From contig CM046297.1 of assembly GCA_025267735.1 (NCBI GenBank), positions 17,014,011 through 17,078,010 of the forward strand: a stretch of 64,000 nucleotides of DNA. The letters are read 5' to 3'. How positions within the stretch are numbered: the first letter of the stretch is position 1; the number at the start of each line of letters is the position of its first letter. The position numbers and the translations under genes were made by a program. Below the pieces are notes generated by a model that saw nothing but the letters and a program-made list of their open reading frames with translations, ran no database searches and had not been told where the DNA came from. This stretch comes from Mactra quadrangularis. Taxonomy: Eukaryota > Mollusca > Bivalvia > Venerida > Mactridae. Shown here piece after piece: positions 46,302 through 58,020 of the stretch.

Positions 46302-46549
46302 CATTTGGTCCAAAAGTTTCTTTACTCAGTTAAATTTTGTTGTTTTGGGGAAATAATTTGAAATATTTAAAATGTCGCTTATACTTTCACAACTAATGTG
46401 CAGTTCACCATGAATTATTAATTATGTTCTTTAATGAATTAAAGTTACAAACATATAAAATAAAATGTGTCGGCAATATTTTTTCAGTAAAAAAATAGTA
46501 TGAAAATATGAAGAAAAAACATGTGTAAAGAAACTTTTAAATCCCAGTG
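46302..46549. mobile_element. Tc1-type MITE
   Basis: About 26-bp imperfect inverted repeats containing AAAGTTTCTTTAC, flanked by TA. Confidence 0.6.
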
Positions 46550-46672
46550 TACATATAGCCAAAAACTACTACAAAATGTTAGATGAAAATAATTAATCAA
46601 TTGTTTTTTTCTATACTAAATAATGTCCACATTTCTCTGGTATGGGGTATACCGGTATTCAAATATGAAATA

Positions 46673-47049
46673 CAGTACCCACCTAAAGTTTGGAGACAAT
46701 GGAAATTAATCAAATTTTCAAGTTATAATGATAGCTTATTAGAAGTTTTTTAGTTTTTTAATACTATAAGTTTGGTTGGTGATAAAATGACAGCTAATAA
46801 CATGAATGCATCACAATTAATCGTTCTGCATCTGATATCCCGAAGCCTCTAAAACCATGATCAATTTTATTCTTTTCTAAAACATAGTTTTTAAACTAAT
46901 TAAATTGTATCAACTATAAATAGAATTATAACAAAAGGGATAATCAAAACTATAAAAGCATTTTAAAATAAACAGTTATCAAATTTATGATAAATACTAT
47001 TCAGTAGGCCTTCAAAGTGAAAATGTCTCCAGACTTTTGGTTGGTACTG
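46673..47049. mobile_element. Tc1-type MITE, second family
   Basis: Ends CAGTACCCACCTAAAGTTTG / complement of CAGTACCAACCAAAAGTCTG, with TA on both sides. 377 bp, non-coding. Confidence 0.75.
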
Positions 47050-47138
47050 TAGATAAATACATACAGATGGTTACAGCTTTTAACTTGTACATTAACACAG
47101 AATGATAAGCTAGAAACATTATGATATAGCAGTTCATG

Positions 47139-47273
47139 TACTGTAGTCATTGGTGATCAGTGCTGGCACAGGATGTTCAGCTCAGGTACTGTAGTCATTG
47201 GTGATCAGTGCTGGCACAGGATGTTCAGTTCAGGTACTGTAGTCATTGGTGATCAGTGCTGACACAGGATGTT
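47139..47273 (+). repeat. 48-bp minisatellite, about 2.8 units
   Basis: Units begin TACTGTAGTCATTGGTGATC at 47139, 47187 and 47235. Confidence 0.9.
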
Positions 47274-48419
47274 AGGTTAAATAAGGTTGGGAGCCAGGTA
47301 CCGAAGAGATGTGAAGACTGAAAAGACAAAAAAATACAATTAAATAGTATCTCATGACAGTTGAGGGTTACTGAGTGGTGAGAAATTGTGACAGGTTTTA
47401 GTATACTGGGTTTTCTTTCCAGCACTGAATGCATAGTATTTTTCACTCTGTATGTTAGATTTTAAGATTTCTGTAAAATGCTCGTAGTTCATTAATGACT
47501 TAAGTTTCACATCTAAAAATCACTGGCACTGGAGTCCCTGAATTCGATACAATATTCATACTTATAAAATAAAAAACATTGTTGAAACAAACAACAACAA
47601 AAAATGGTCCCTATTAACTATCGCTTTTGAGCCATGCCAGAGATTATTATAAATTAATATATATATGGTATTGAACCTTTTATGCAGTGATCCTTGGTCA
47701 AACTGAATTTTTCATATTTCGGAATATGTCTAGACATGAAAACCGGTTCTGATTTAAAGCTGACGCATATTTTTAAAAAACTGTTAAGTATCAACTTCAT
47801 ATCTTATACAGTTATCACAGAATTAAGCGTTATTATTTCAGTAATTTCACTTTTCAGCGATTGAGAGACACTGCTTACTTTCGGTATAATTAATAGTTTT
47901 GTAACATACGTTCTGATTGGTCTAAAATCCAGCGAAACTTTAATAATCAATGAAACAAATAATCTATGGCACAACTCTAAAGGGATAGTTAAACAGGTGC
48001 CGGGTTTTTCTATGTTTCTTCAATAATGTTTGTTTTTTAAACATAAAGTATGAATATTTTATCCAATAAAGGGACTCAAGGGCCAGTGCTAAAAATATAC
48101 TGCTTAGCTAACAATAACTTAATATCTAAATCAACAGTTTGACTTAGAATTCCAAATAAAATATTTAGAGATCTATAGTATTTCTTTATGATCACATGGC
48201 CATAGTAGCTTTATGCAACTGTTAAAAATACACTTCAAATACATAACGCAATTTCTTTTTAAAAAAATCCAACACATTAACTATAATGCTGATTAAAAAT
48301 TGAACATACTTCTTTTGAAAACCAAATTTTTAAATGATGTGCAACAATGTTATATCTATTTAAAAATTGAATCACTGTATACATTTGTAAATGTAAGAGA
48401 AAATATTTACCTAATTGTT
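47274..48419. other. non-coding stretch
   Basis: Nothing recognised. Confidence 0.35.
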
Positions 48420-48626
48420 AGGCAAGTGTTGTGCAATCCAATTAACTTCACCATTCATGTCTGCTGGTGCAATATTAACAATATCAGCATCCAAATCTTT
48501 GGTCTCTAACTGGTGGTCCAGGGAGAGCAAGTTTCCTGTCAATAGCCAAATTATGCAAGTTCCATGGCAATGCTGGCACATTTGCTGTGCTCAAATGGTA
48601 GCTGACCACCGCTCTTGTCTAAACAT
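48420..48626 (-). pseudogene. HARBI1-like nuclease, C-terminal piece
   Basis: Begins after the acceptor ATTTTAG with CLDKSGGQLPFEHSKC. After a one-frame shift it continues NLHNLAIDRKLALPGPPV, the family's conserved LHNLAI block near the C-terminus. At least one more shift follows. Splicing to 49242 restores the family's FRCL junction exactly. HARBI1-type proteins are DDE nucleases of PIF/Harbinger transposons. Confidence 0.75.
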
Positions 48627-48965
48627 CTAAAATGTATTTGAACTAAATTGAAATATATTCAGTCAAGAATTGACAAAAAGAGTACCTAGAATTTACCTTT
48701 TGTTGAACAAGTTATCAATATTATCAAAACCTATAAAAAATTAGACAGAAAATGAAGTGGGCTCAAGTAATCATCTGTGGGTGTGTGAAGTTGCTCTCTT
48801 CATGTAGCAAAGGGGACTATACAACCATGAATAAAGCTGGTCAGAAAACTGTTGATACTGGGCCAATATCATACCATATCTGAACTTGTGTAAGTTAATA
48901 CTTTATATGCCATAAATAATTCATATATAAACATAAAGATAATCTCATGACTACCTGAATCTTGA

Positions 48966-49236
48966 ATCGGGATCGATAGCACAGTTTGTAGCGCACCGGG
49001 ATTTGGAATTTCGTGCCCGAGGGGGTGCGGGTTCAAATCCCTTCCATGAAAATTTGACAATCATGTCGATTTTCCTCCATTGATTAGATAATATGGAGAA
49101 TTTCCGGTCTTGTGGAAGGGTAGGTGAGGACTGGTAATAGACAATGGTCCAGGAAAGCTAGGTTACGTGCGCTGGATGCCGTAAAATGACTTAAATTGTG
49201 TTGACATGGCATTAAATCTTGTAAAAAAAACAAAAA
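48966..49236 (+). mobile_element. tRNA-headed SINE, family 1
   Basis: An exact 16-bp target duplication ACTACCTGAATCTTGA (48950-48965 and 49237-49252) flanks a tRNA-like head, a body and an A-rich tail. The insertion hit the exon-intron boundary of the HARBI1-like sequence. Confidence 0.92.
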
Positions 49237-49241
49237 ACTAC

Positions 49242-49400
49242 CTGAATCTTGACTTGAGCACTACAAAGGCTGTTTCGACTACTACTCTACCCCTTGTGTG
49301 CTTGTTGTTGAAGTTGACCTCTCGTTTGGTCGTTGGGTTTGTATAAGGTGTGAATAAATACGTCTTCAAGCTATAGCCATATCTTTCTCTGCAAGGTATG
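49242..49400 (-). pseudogene. HARBI1-like nuclease, middle piece
   Basis: YGYSLKTYLFTPYTNPTTK and TRGRVVVETAFVVLKSRF match the GDSGYPLKPWLLTPY and RVVVERAFGVLKRRF blocks of Harbinger nucleases. It ends TTCAG/GTAGTT, a donor. Upstream of YGYSL the family sequence is lost. Confidence 0.8.
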
Positions 49401-49531
49401 CCTAAACAAAGATGTGGGAGTAAGTTCATAACTGAATCAACATCGAAGTAGAATTCCATGGAACACAAAATCAAGTGTATATAACCAAAGTCCATTAGTA
49501 AGAAAATTGTTATATACACATGTACTTGCAA

Positions 49532-50796
49532 ATCATATTTAGTATCATGTCATCAACATGCTGGATTCTTAAATGACATGATTTATTATGAAAGTAACAA
49601 TTAATAACCACTATATTTTCATTTCAAAGGGAGATAATCACTCATTTCCATAAAAACTCGATGAAAATTTTTGCAACTGATTGTTCTTTTATTAATGTAA
49701 TCATGGCAAAATTATTAACTGGATGTGTTGAAAGAAAAATATCATGTTAGGTAATGATTTATCATGGTTTTCCAACTTCAATCATGGCTTAAATCATCGT
49801 GGATTTGTTCACTTCAACACAGGTCAAAGCATTTATTTAGGGAATGTGAAGAAAAGGTACTTCCAAAGTGGGTTGAAATATTTCTGAGGTTATTTGTAGT
49901 AATTGGCCAATGAGATCAGAATGATCATACATTCTATAATTGAAAAATAGACGAATCAACTATTGTAAGAATTAACTATATTTTCATACATATATTGGTA
50001 TATTTATTGAAATGTGCCCATTAAATGACGAATGGAATGAAAAGAACTGCAAATTCTTAATGTAATACATAGTCTATAATTCTTAATGTTTTGAGGACAT
50101 AATTAAACCAATGAAGAAATTTAAAACATCAAACCTTTAAACCCAAGTTCTCAAAAATGGCAGAATCGTGCATTTAGCCTGGCCATCTAGTAACTACAAA
50201 TGTATATTCAGGAACCTGCTCATGAATAGAAATGTAACGTAATAAGAATTTATACTCATAACATGGCATTCACATATTATAATTATATCTACAAGTTATG
50301 TGACAATGCAGAGCTTACATGAAGCAATACCTAAGTTATCTTAAATGGGATGCTGTTAAAGAAAATGTTTTAGTATAACACTAGGATAATTAATAAATGT
50401 AGTAATTACTTGTTTACTTTTATTGTTGATTTTTTTCTGGTGTTTGTCTTCATTCACTCTATTCAGTATAATTAAAGTTATATTAAATATAATGTATTTA
50501 ATAAATGGGTAAACAAACATGTTTGCATGAGAAGGTTAATGAAATCATTATAAGGCCAAACAGTAATTAAGTTTACTTCTTTTGACAACATGATGTCGTT
50601 TGAGACGCGGTAAGCTGTGCTGCGTTTTATCGTCCATGTATATAAAATAGTGCAGAATCATTAATTATGGTCGAATCTTTACAATATTTTGCAAATTTGT
50701 TGACAAATGCTCACTAAAAAAGATACTAGAAGTTTATGTGATTGGCTTTATTACTTTTTGTTTCATGCAAGGTGTCCACGAATTTCTGGATCACCC
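49532..50796. other. non-coding stretch
   Basis: No exons of the HARBI1-like gene are recognised between its middle and N-terminal pieces. Decay and insertions probably account for the gap. Confidence 0.35.
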
Positions 50797-50803
50797 CTCG
50801 TAT
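50770..50803. repeat. orphan mariner-like end
   Basis: CCACGAATTTCTGGATCACC then CCTCG/TA is a diverged version of the inverted repeat of the neighbouring element at 50862. Its partner end is not found. Confidence 0.5.
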
Positions 50804-50861
50804 AGCATGTTGGTTTGGTTACCATGTGAAATAATTCTTTCTGTATTTTCTAACAACATTA

Positions 50862-51887
50862 CGAGGGGTGTCCCAGTAAATCGTGGACTCTGTTTATGGA
50901 GGAAAAATTACGCGCAACTTTAGCACCAAGTTTTTACTGCCATTGAATGCATGTGTTGTGAGTAAGTATGCTAAATTTTTAGAAGATTAATTAAAAGATA
51001 AAAGTTTTGCTTCAATTTATAAGACACTAGGTATGACAACGCGGCGCAAGCCAACGTCATATTAAGACGTCAGGTCTATGAAATCATTTTATTCACTCTC
51101 CAAGTTTGCCTTGTTGTGAACAGGGACAAATACTGGCAATGTATTTACTTCATATTTACTTCAACAAATTTGTTTTGTCTTACTTTTGTTACAAATTTGT
51201 GACATCAGTCTCAAAATATTAGTATGGCCAATGATAGAATGGTCCACGGGTTAAGTATCCATCTTAATTTTGAATACCACTTTCAGCAGTTTTTGGTACG
51301 ATCAATTCAGTGGATATATAACACAATGAATAACTACTCTACCATATGTAGTATGCACAAGGTATACTTAATGAATCATTTTGTCTGTCTATGTGTTTAA
51401 ATTCAAATTTATACCCATCCAAGTTGTGCCAGCTTGATCATGAAACTCAGTTCCAATTACATAGACTCAATCTTGTTCTGACGTCACCATATCTCGTTGA
51501 TGTCACAACTTTTGTGTTTTGGTGCAAACGTGTATGGCACTCTTGTATACGTATTTTATGATTAGAGATTTGGCGTGATAATATATACATAATTTCTGCG
51601 AATGTCTATGTAAAAATAAAATGCAATTAAAAAGTTTAAGTTTAAATTTTGCTGCACACTTGAACTCAGTATGAAAGAATATACAAGTGTGAAAGTGGTT
51701 GCGCCGCATGCACATACCTTGTATTAGCTGAACATTAGAATGACGCCTTTAATGCAAATACTTATAGGTCAAATGCTTAATTTGTACAAAAATAAGGCTA
51801 ATAAAGATTCTTGTAAATTATGATCATCATGAGACGTAAGGAAAAAAAGTTATGAACAAAGTACACGATTTACTGGGACTCCCCTCG
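50862..51887. mobile_element. mariner-like non-autonomous element
   Basis: Ends CGAGGGGTGTCCCAGTAAAT and a near-exact complement, with TA on both sides. 1,026 bp with no transposase frame. CGAGGGGTG ends are typical of mariner-type elements. Confidence 0.8.
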
Positions 51888-51999
51888 TACAATGTTATAC
51901 CTACAGTTTGCACCAATGTATTCTAGTGGATTTTTCCAACAAACTTTCTTCCAAGTAATTTCGGTATACAATTACTACACGGCAAATAGTTTTCCTTAA

Positions 52000-52620
52000 C
52001 CCTTAACCGCTCAATCCCGCATTTTTACGTGTCTAGACCCCCCCCCTCAAAATGGCCGCCACAGCCTTGAAAATGGTGTTTTTTAACTGGATTAAGCAAA
52101 TTTCACTAAAGGATAGTTGTCCCAAAAAAATGAGCTCTTTTTCGCGCGCCGCCCCCATCAATTGATGTCTCAGGGGGGTTCCGAAGGGGGGATGTGCCCC
52201 CCTTTGTTGCTGGGGTTTGAAGGGGGCGCAGCGCCCCTCATCGCCAGAAAAAAAATCGGGGTCATTGAGTGCAGAGAAATGGCGCCAAATGCTGATAAGG
52301 AAACATGTTTTCAGTATCTGAAAAGACCTGGCACTTTAGACCTCAATTTCGGAAAATATTACTGTTTGAAGTGCAAACGTGGGGCGGAAAAAGAGCGAAA
52401 ATTGCATTTTTTGCCGTTTTTGCTCCGCCCCAGCGTTGCCATGGTAACGGGGATCGGGGCTCAACTTGGTTTTTCTGAAAGACATTTACCCAGGGAAGAA
52501 CTTGGCCAAGTTGCATAACTGTATGATAATTAGTAATGAAATTAGAGCATCTTGAAATAGCCCTAGCGCGTAATGGTGAAAAAATGGCTACTTTTCACAC
52601 ATGTCACAACCAGTAAAGGG
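52000..52620. mobile_element. piggyBac-type MITE
   Basis: TTAA on both sides (51996-51999, 52621-52624) and CCCTTAACCG / CCCTTTACTG ends are the piggyBac signature. The interior is locally GC-rich and gives a 133-codon frame that I regard as chance. A relative of its right half is at 14908-15220. Confidence 0.8.
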
Positions 52621-52672
52621 TTAATTAATGATACTATGAAAAAATATCTAACACCTTAGTTCATTACCTCAT

Positions 52673-52815
52673 CTATTCATCCACAACAGCCTTCACATTG
52701 AGAGAGTGGAAGCTTTTACGGCACACAAAATTAATGCCTCCCCACCATCTTTTGGTGCAATTATGGGCACATGTGTGCAATCAACTTCACAAACAACATG
52801 AGGTATTTTACACTT
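52673..52815 (-). pseudogene. HARBI1-like nuclease, first catalytic region
   Basis: HVVCEVDCTHVPIIAPK matches the GxIDCTHxxIxAP block that carries the first catalytic aspartate of Harbinger nucleases. After a frame shift NFVCRKSFHSLNVKAVVDE matches the next conserved block. It ends near a stop/donor-like ATGAG/GTAATG. The second and third catalytic residues are not found. Confidence 0.75.
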
Positions 52816-54436
52816 CAGGTAAAATTATTACTTGATGTTGATAATCTTGTCTTGATTTGGATATCTGAATATGCAAACAATAAATGATAAAACAAGTTCT
52901 ATACATCTTATCTAATGTTATTTTTTTATATAATAGCAATGAAGTTTCAAATGGATCAGTGATTTCATATTTGCAATCTGCACAGCATGAACTGAACATT
53001 TCATGATGACAAATTGAACAAAAGGAAATCCATTTAATTTCAACAGTCATAGGTTTTAAGGGTTTATTATTAATTTAAAAAATTAACAAATTGATGATCT
53101 TTTTCTGGTGTATTTCCATTTGACATTCATGCTAAGCAATGAGTACATATTCCTTGCTCTATGGCTCTACAAATGAACCATCTATACAAATAAAACTATC
53201 AAGGGAATTGGCTTTCTTATGCTCCAAATCCATGATGCAAAATATACACTGAAACATTAATTTAAGCTTTAACTATATACACTATAGAATGCTTTGTAGT
53301 ACACAGAGCTTTCGACAAAAGTAATTATTAAGTATAATAATCCAGTTATTCATATATGGTCTTGAATGGATTTTTGTCTCCAATTCGACATAAATACATA
53401 AAATATCCAGAACTCCTGTGAAATTTATTGAAAACTCAATGGGTATACCATTCACATTAAGTAGGTAACAACAATCTATTATTGCTGCAATAATGATTTG
53501 GTATGGGAACTTCAATCACAGGGCCAAAACACCATTTTAAGGGAAGAGGTCTCAGCCCTTTTTTGGGAGAAAATAGCACGGTTTTCACTTTATTGGGGAA
53601 AATGGACACACTTTATTGCATGTAAAATAGGAATAGATGTATTAAATTGTAGGTGTTACAAAATTAGATAGTAAATCATGTAAATTATGTGGCAAAAGAA
53701 ACAACATAAACTGCGTTGTGAAGAAATCTTGAAAAATTTTCCCTTTCTATATCATAAATTTTGGTTCAACATTCTTTGGGAAATTCATATGGGTTTTTAT
53801 GGGGAGTTAGAAGAATCAAATTGGGGGAAAAAAGTGTTAGTTTTGTTTGGGGAAGCAGCCTGTATTCGGCTTCTGCATAGAAGAGTGTTTTGGCCCTGAA
53901 TCATACCTTTAATATTACAAATAATAGTAATTTCGTTTTGCATACTGTTATACTAGTAAATGTCTTATAAATGAAACATGATGAATCAAAGTACCATTAC
54001 TTTTAATGAATTTATTACTGTCTTCTATGAGTTCTTGATATGTAGTAAAAAATCATAATATGAGTTCTTGATATGTAGTAAAAAATCATAAATTATCTAT
54101 TGATAATGAAATGAGTTAGGATATTACCTAATGATGTTCATTCTGTTAGTAACAGATACAAACAGATTCAGTAAATGCATGCTATATTCTGGTCATACTC
54201 GATCTGCTTATCTCATGCAAGTCCCCGACTTCTGAATAAAAATCTCCCTTAGCCAAGTATCTTAATGATGCTAAAACCTGAAAAAAATCAAACAGTAAAT
54301 TTTAGGTTTTCATCTTCAAGAAAATTAACACAGAATTATTAAATTGTTTTGGAAATAATTCATTAATTGTTGTGGATGGACACAACACTTGTTTGATGCA
54401 AAGGTTAATCATTGAGTAATTAGTGATGTTGAGATA
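52816..54436. other. non-coding stretch
   Basis: Contains a perfect 33-bp tandem pair at 54026-54091 (GAGTTCTTGATATGTAG). Otherwise nothing recognised. Confidence 0.4.
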
Positions 54437-54520
54437 GTAGCTGATGTTGGGATTTGAACCCAAGTCTCCTAATACTGTTAAGTACAGGTGTCCTAACCAC
54501 TAGACCACATCAGCGAGGAT
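54437..54520 (-). repeat. tRNA-like SINE head
   Basis: On the minus strand A box CTAGTGGTTAGGACACC and B box GGGTTCAAATCCC are both good. Stems are imperfect. Confidence 0.55.
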
Positions 54521-54956
54521 ACATCAAAACTCAACAATGCCGATGCATAAATGTGTGTATTTAGTAACATGTACAAACACAGGTGACCGGCACGTTCCAG
54601 AATAAAAAACACTAACATAATAATGTATATTACACCCAAAATGGTGGTGTTTTAACAAAGTTTAATTAGAGGCCAGTTTTCCGTTATACATAAGTGTATT
54701 TTTTTAGATGCATACATGCACACTTAGCGACAAAAGTCATAAGATCTAAATACATGTATACAATTGACAGCAAATTTTGAACCGATTATTTTCAACTACA
54801 TTATGAGTAAAGAATATTCAGAAAAACTGCAGACAGAAGTATTATACATCAAACAAAATACATAACTTCATTTAAAGGACATGGTATTGCATAGTAATAT
54901 TTAACCCTTATAAAACTAATGCGCTCTATAACGACTGATCATAGAAGACTAAGATG

Positions 54957-55200
54957 TAGTTTGTTTTGTTTGTTTGTTGTTTTGTTTTATTTAACATCGT
55001 ATTCAACAAATATTTAGGTCATACATATACGACAGCAAGCTCTTCCTTTTCTAGGTTTCCTGGACACTTTTCTATCACCAGAAACTTACCCTACCACGAG
55101 GCTGACAACTCATTTATAGGGTATGACCTACCACGACCTGGCTCAAACCTGCAAATTCCGGATTCAAAGGCAGACATGCTAACCACTACGCCACTCAGAT
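54957..55200 (-). mobile_element. tRNA-headed SINE, family 3
   Basis: On the minus strand a head GGCGTAGTGGTTAGCATGTC, a body with AGGAAGAGCTTGC and a tail ATACGATGTTAAATAAAAC. Possible short duplication AGATGT at both ends. Confidence 0.65.
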
Positions 55201-55208
55201 GTTATTAA

Positions 55209-56740
55209 TATTAATGGAAAATGCAGGAAATAGATATGTTTTGGCTTTTTCATGAATATTTTTTGAAGACTTAAAATTTTTATTTTTAATTTGCATAACA
55301 GAATAAAATTTGGGTTTTGTTCTAGGGACTTTAGTACTGACTAAACCCAATTTTTTTGACAATGTGTTCCAAGTCATCATTCAACCTCCCAGTTCAGTGT
55401 ATGAAAAAGATGTTGGTGTCATTCAAAAGAGCAAAGTCTTGGGCTCTTAGCTATGCGTGTGTGTAATATTCTCAATCTGCGAAATAAATTGATTAGTAAC
55501 AGAAAAAAAGACCTTTAATTCATTATTAAACTTAGTTACAAAAGTACATTTACTATAATTTTGTGATTTTGATGCCTAACACATGTGTGTACAAATACAT
55601 AGTTCTATCCACATACGTGACCCAGGCTGCAAAAATTAATACAAATGAGGAAAAATGACATTTTGAGTTTTCTTTATTTTTTGAAAGAACAACATATTTG
55701 AAACACAATTTTGAAAAAATTTTGTTTCTAAGCAACTTAGTTTTTGTTTTCAACGTTTTACGAAACACTACTATAATGTAGCAATCTACACCAAAAAAGA
55801 GAGAATATTATCAGAACAATTATCATTCTTGTTTAAATGATTTACAACTATTATTCACAAACTTTATTCATTGTGTAGTCAAAATTTTAACTAGATTCAA
55901 GACGATTCATTCCAAACAAAGTATTTGTACTTAAGTGTTATACAGCAGTTTCCATGGCAACCAAATAAATTCTTATCAAAACAGGATGTTTTGACTACTT
56001 AAAACAAAATGTTACAAACCGAGTTGATCACTTTTAGCATAAAATGTTTAAGTTAAGAACATTTATTGTTAAATTAAGTTTCACAGGATTAAACATAATA
56101 AAATACTCATTAACAATACAAAAATGTAGCATACTTTTTAGAACATTTTGAATAAACAGCAATTGCACACAATCACTCAATTGCATAAATGCATGATATA
56201 TTGTTAATTTACTAGGGTGTTTTTGTTAAAAGGTTATCAAGAATAATTTGTTAAGAATACAAATTAGTGTTGGAAAGACACCATACCTTATTGTTTCCAT
56301 GACAACAATAACCCAAAATATAGAAAACAAAACAGCAGAGGTGTCATCGAAAGAACTTGATTTAAATTGGAGGCAAAATTCACTTCCAATCATAAAAATT
56401 GAACTACATTGACAGAAAAAAAATATCATAAATCTGACATTATTTCTTGACATTGAACTTGTGAAATAACTCTTTTTATTCAGCAAATTTATTCTAAATA
56501 TAACTAGAATTGTCATTGATTTGGCTCAATGCAAATCCACAATATTGATATATTGAGAAATGAACATTGATATAATACCAGACTAGATAATAGACCAATA
56601 TTATACCGATGCATTCACTGCACAGTTCTGTACAGAATACCTATGTCGTCATAAACTCATAAAAGATGCACATTTGTAATGAATGTTATACCTTGGTATC
56701 CTGCATTAAATTTGTAAGTAGTTGGTAAATACACTGATAA
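55209..56740. other. non-coding stretch
   Basis: Nothing recognised; short minus-strand frames lack motifs. Confidence 0.35.
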
Positions 56741-56990
56741 TATTGAGGTTTTTTTCTCAACTGTCAAAACATAAATAATTTCACTTTGAATGCATTTGTA
56801 AAAATTATAATCAAAATACATCCATGAGTGACCAAAAGAGTGTATTATGATTGAGAAAAGCAGCTCATGCCTCATGATGTGTTTTAGTCAACATATTTTT
56901 AATAACAATTAGACTGCCAGTACAAATGCAATGCATTCAATCACCACGAAAGTATTCAAGCTTCAACAGTTTATAAAAAATGGAAAATGA
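56741..56990. mobile_element. foldback MITE, second copy
   Basis: Shares TTTTCTCAACTGTCAAAAC and TAATTTCAC with 45750-45994; more decayed. Confidence 0.45.
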
Positions 56991-57085
56991 ATTAATAAAA
57001 AGATCTATCACATATTGACAGCTCTAAATGTAACAATTAAAAGTTAAATAGCATATCACACAACATAATATGATACACCTAATTG

Positions 57086-57551
57086 TCAATCATGGCACTT
57101 TCTTTTTCTTGTTTTTTTTTCACTGGTGTTTGGTATTGTTGGCTTAGGACATACTGCCTGACGCGCCACCTCCGAGTAGAAGAATTGACCAATTTCCTGA
57201 AACAAATACCACTGACGCTCTGGTGAAAGTCCTAAACCATGAATTTTTTCTGGAAAATTTGTTTTGATAGCGTCAAGTACACTTGGTTTACGAAAAAGGT
57301 TGTGTTCTAATTCTTCCGAGTCCGGACTCATCTGGCATGAAACAATCCCGGGCTTGTCTGATGAAACAGTGAAATGGTGATGCTTTGTGATGTTTTTCAA
57401 CGGCTTGAAATACTTGTCTAGAAAAGATTTCCAGTCGTAAAACACTACAGGATTTTCACCATCATCAACGCGATGTGGAATATTGTGTCCTGACCTTGAA
57501 GACCACTCAACACTTTTGGCTATATCAAGTACTGATTCAGCATCGCTATTC
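57086..57551 (-). CDS. last exon of transposon-derived DNCxGQNKN protein
   Basis: Acceptor TTTACAG, then 155 codons to a stop at 57086. Blocks include ESVLDIAKSVEWSSRSGHN, FYDWKSFLDKYFKPL, ITKHHHFTVSSDKPG and LSPERQWYLFQEIGQFFYSE, and it ends in a basic KKTRKRK tail (possible nuclear signal). I know these blocks as the C-terminal part of a large family of uncharacterised invertebrate proteins with a transposase-like fold (I believe Pfam DUF7869; to be checked). The entry phase 2 joins exactly to the exon ending at 59534. No frameshift in this exon. Confidence 0.75.
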
Positions 57552-58020
57552 CTGTAAACACATAATACAGCTTTGTGGTACATTTTATTAGTGATTTTTT
57601 TATTTATAAGTGTTTATATAGATAAAGAAAAGTTAAATTGCTTTCCATTATTTGTCTGACATATAACCAGCAGTGTTAGAAAAATCACTTGACACTTGCC
57701 CTGCCAAATTGAAAATCAACAGGACAAGTTGTAACAACAAGAACCATGTTCTGCCGAGCAAGTCCGCATCAGAATATTAAACCCAAGCCTGCATAAAAAA
57801 TCATTATTTGAAGGTTTGGTTGGTTGGTTGTTATCTGACTAATTGATATACTTGGTCAATGTTTCAAAGTTTAAGTACTGTAATGCAAAAGTAAAATGTT
57901 TATTATAAAAAAGGAAAATGAAATATCAAAGTTAATATTGTAAAAAGAAGATTCAGGAAAATAAATGGTAAAAATTAGATGATAAATGTTGGGGGAACTG
58001 AAAGGTACTGCGGGTAAGTA

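Noticed and set aside
52117..52518. 133-codon plus-strand ORF
   Set aside because: It lies wholly inside a TTAA-flanked piggyBac-type MITE with GC-rich low-complexity start; no domain, and the relative at 14908 is not open.
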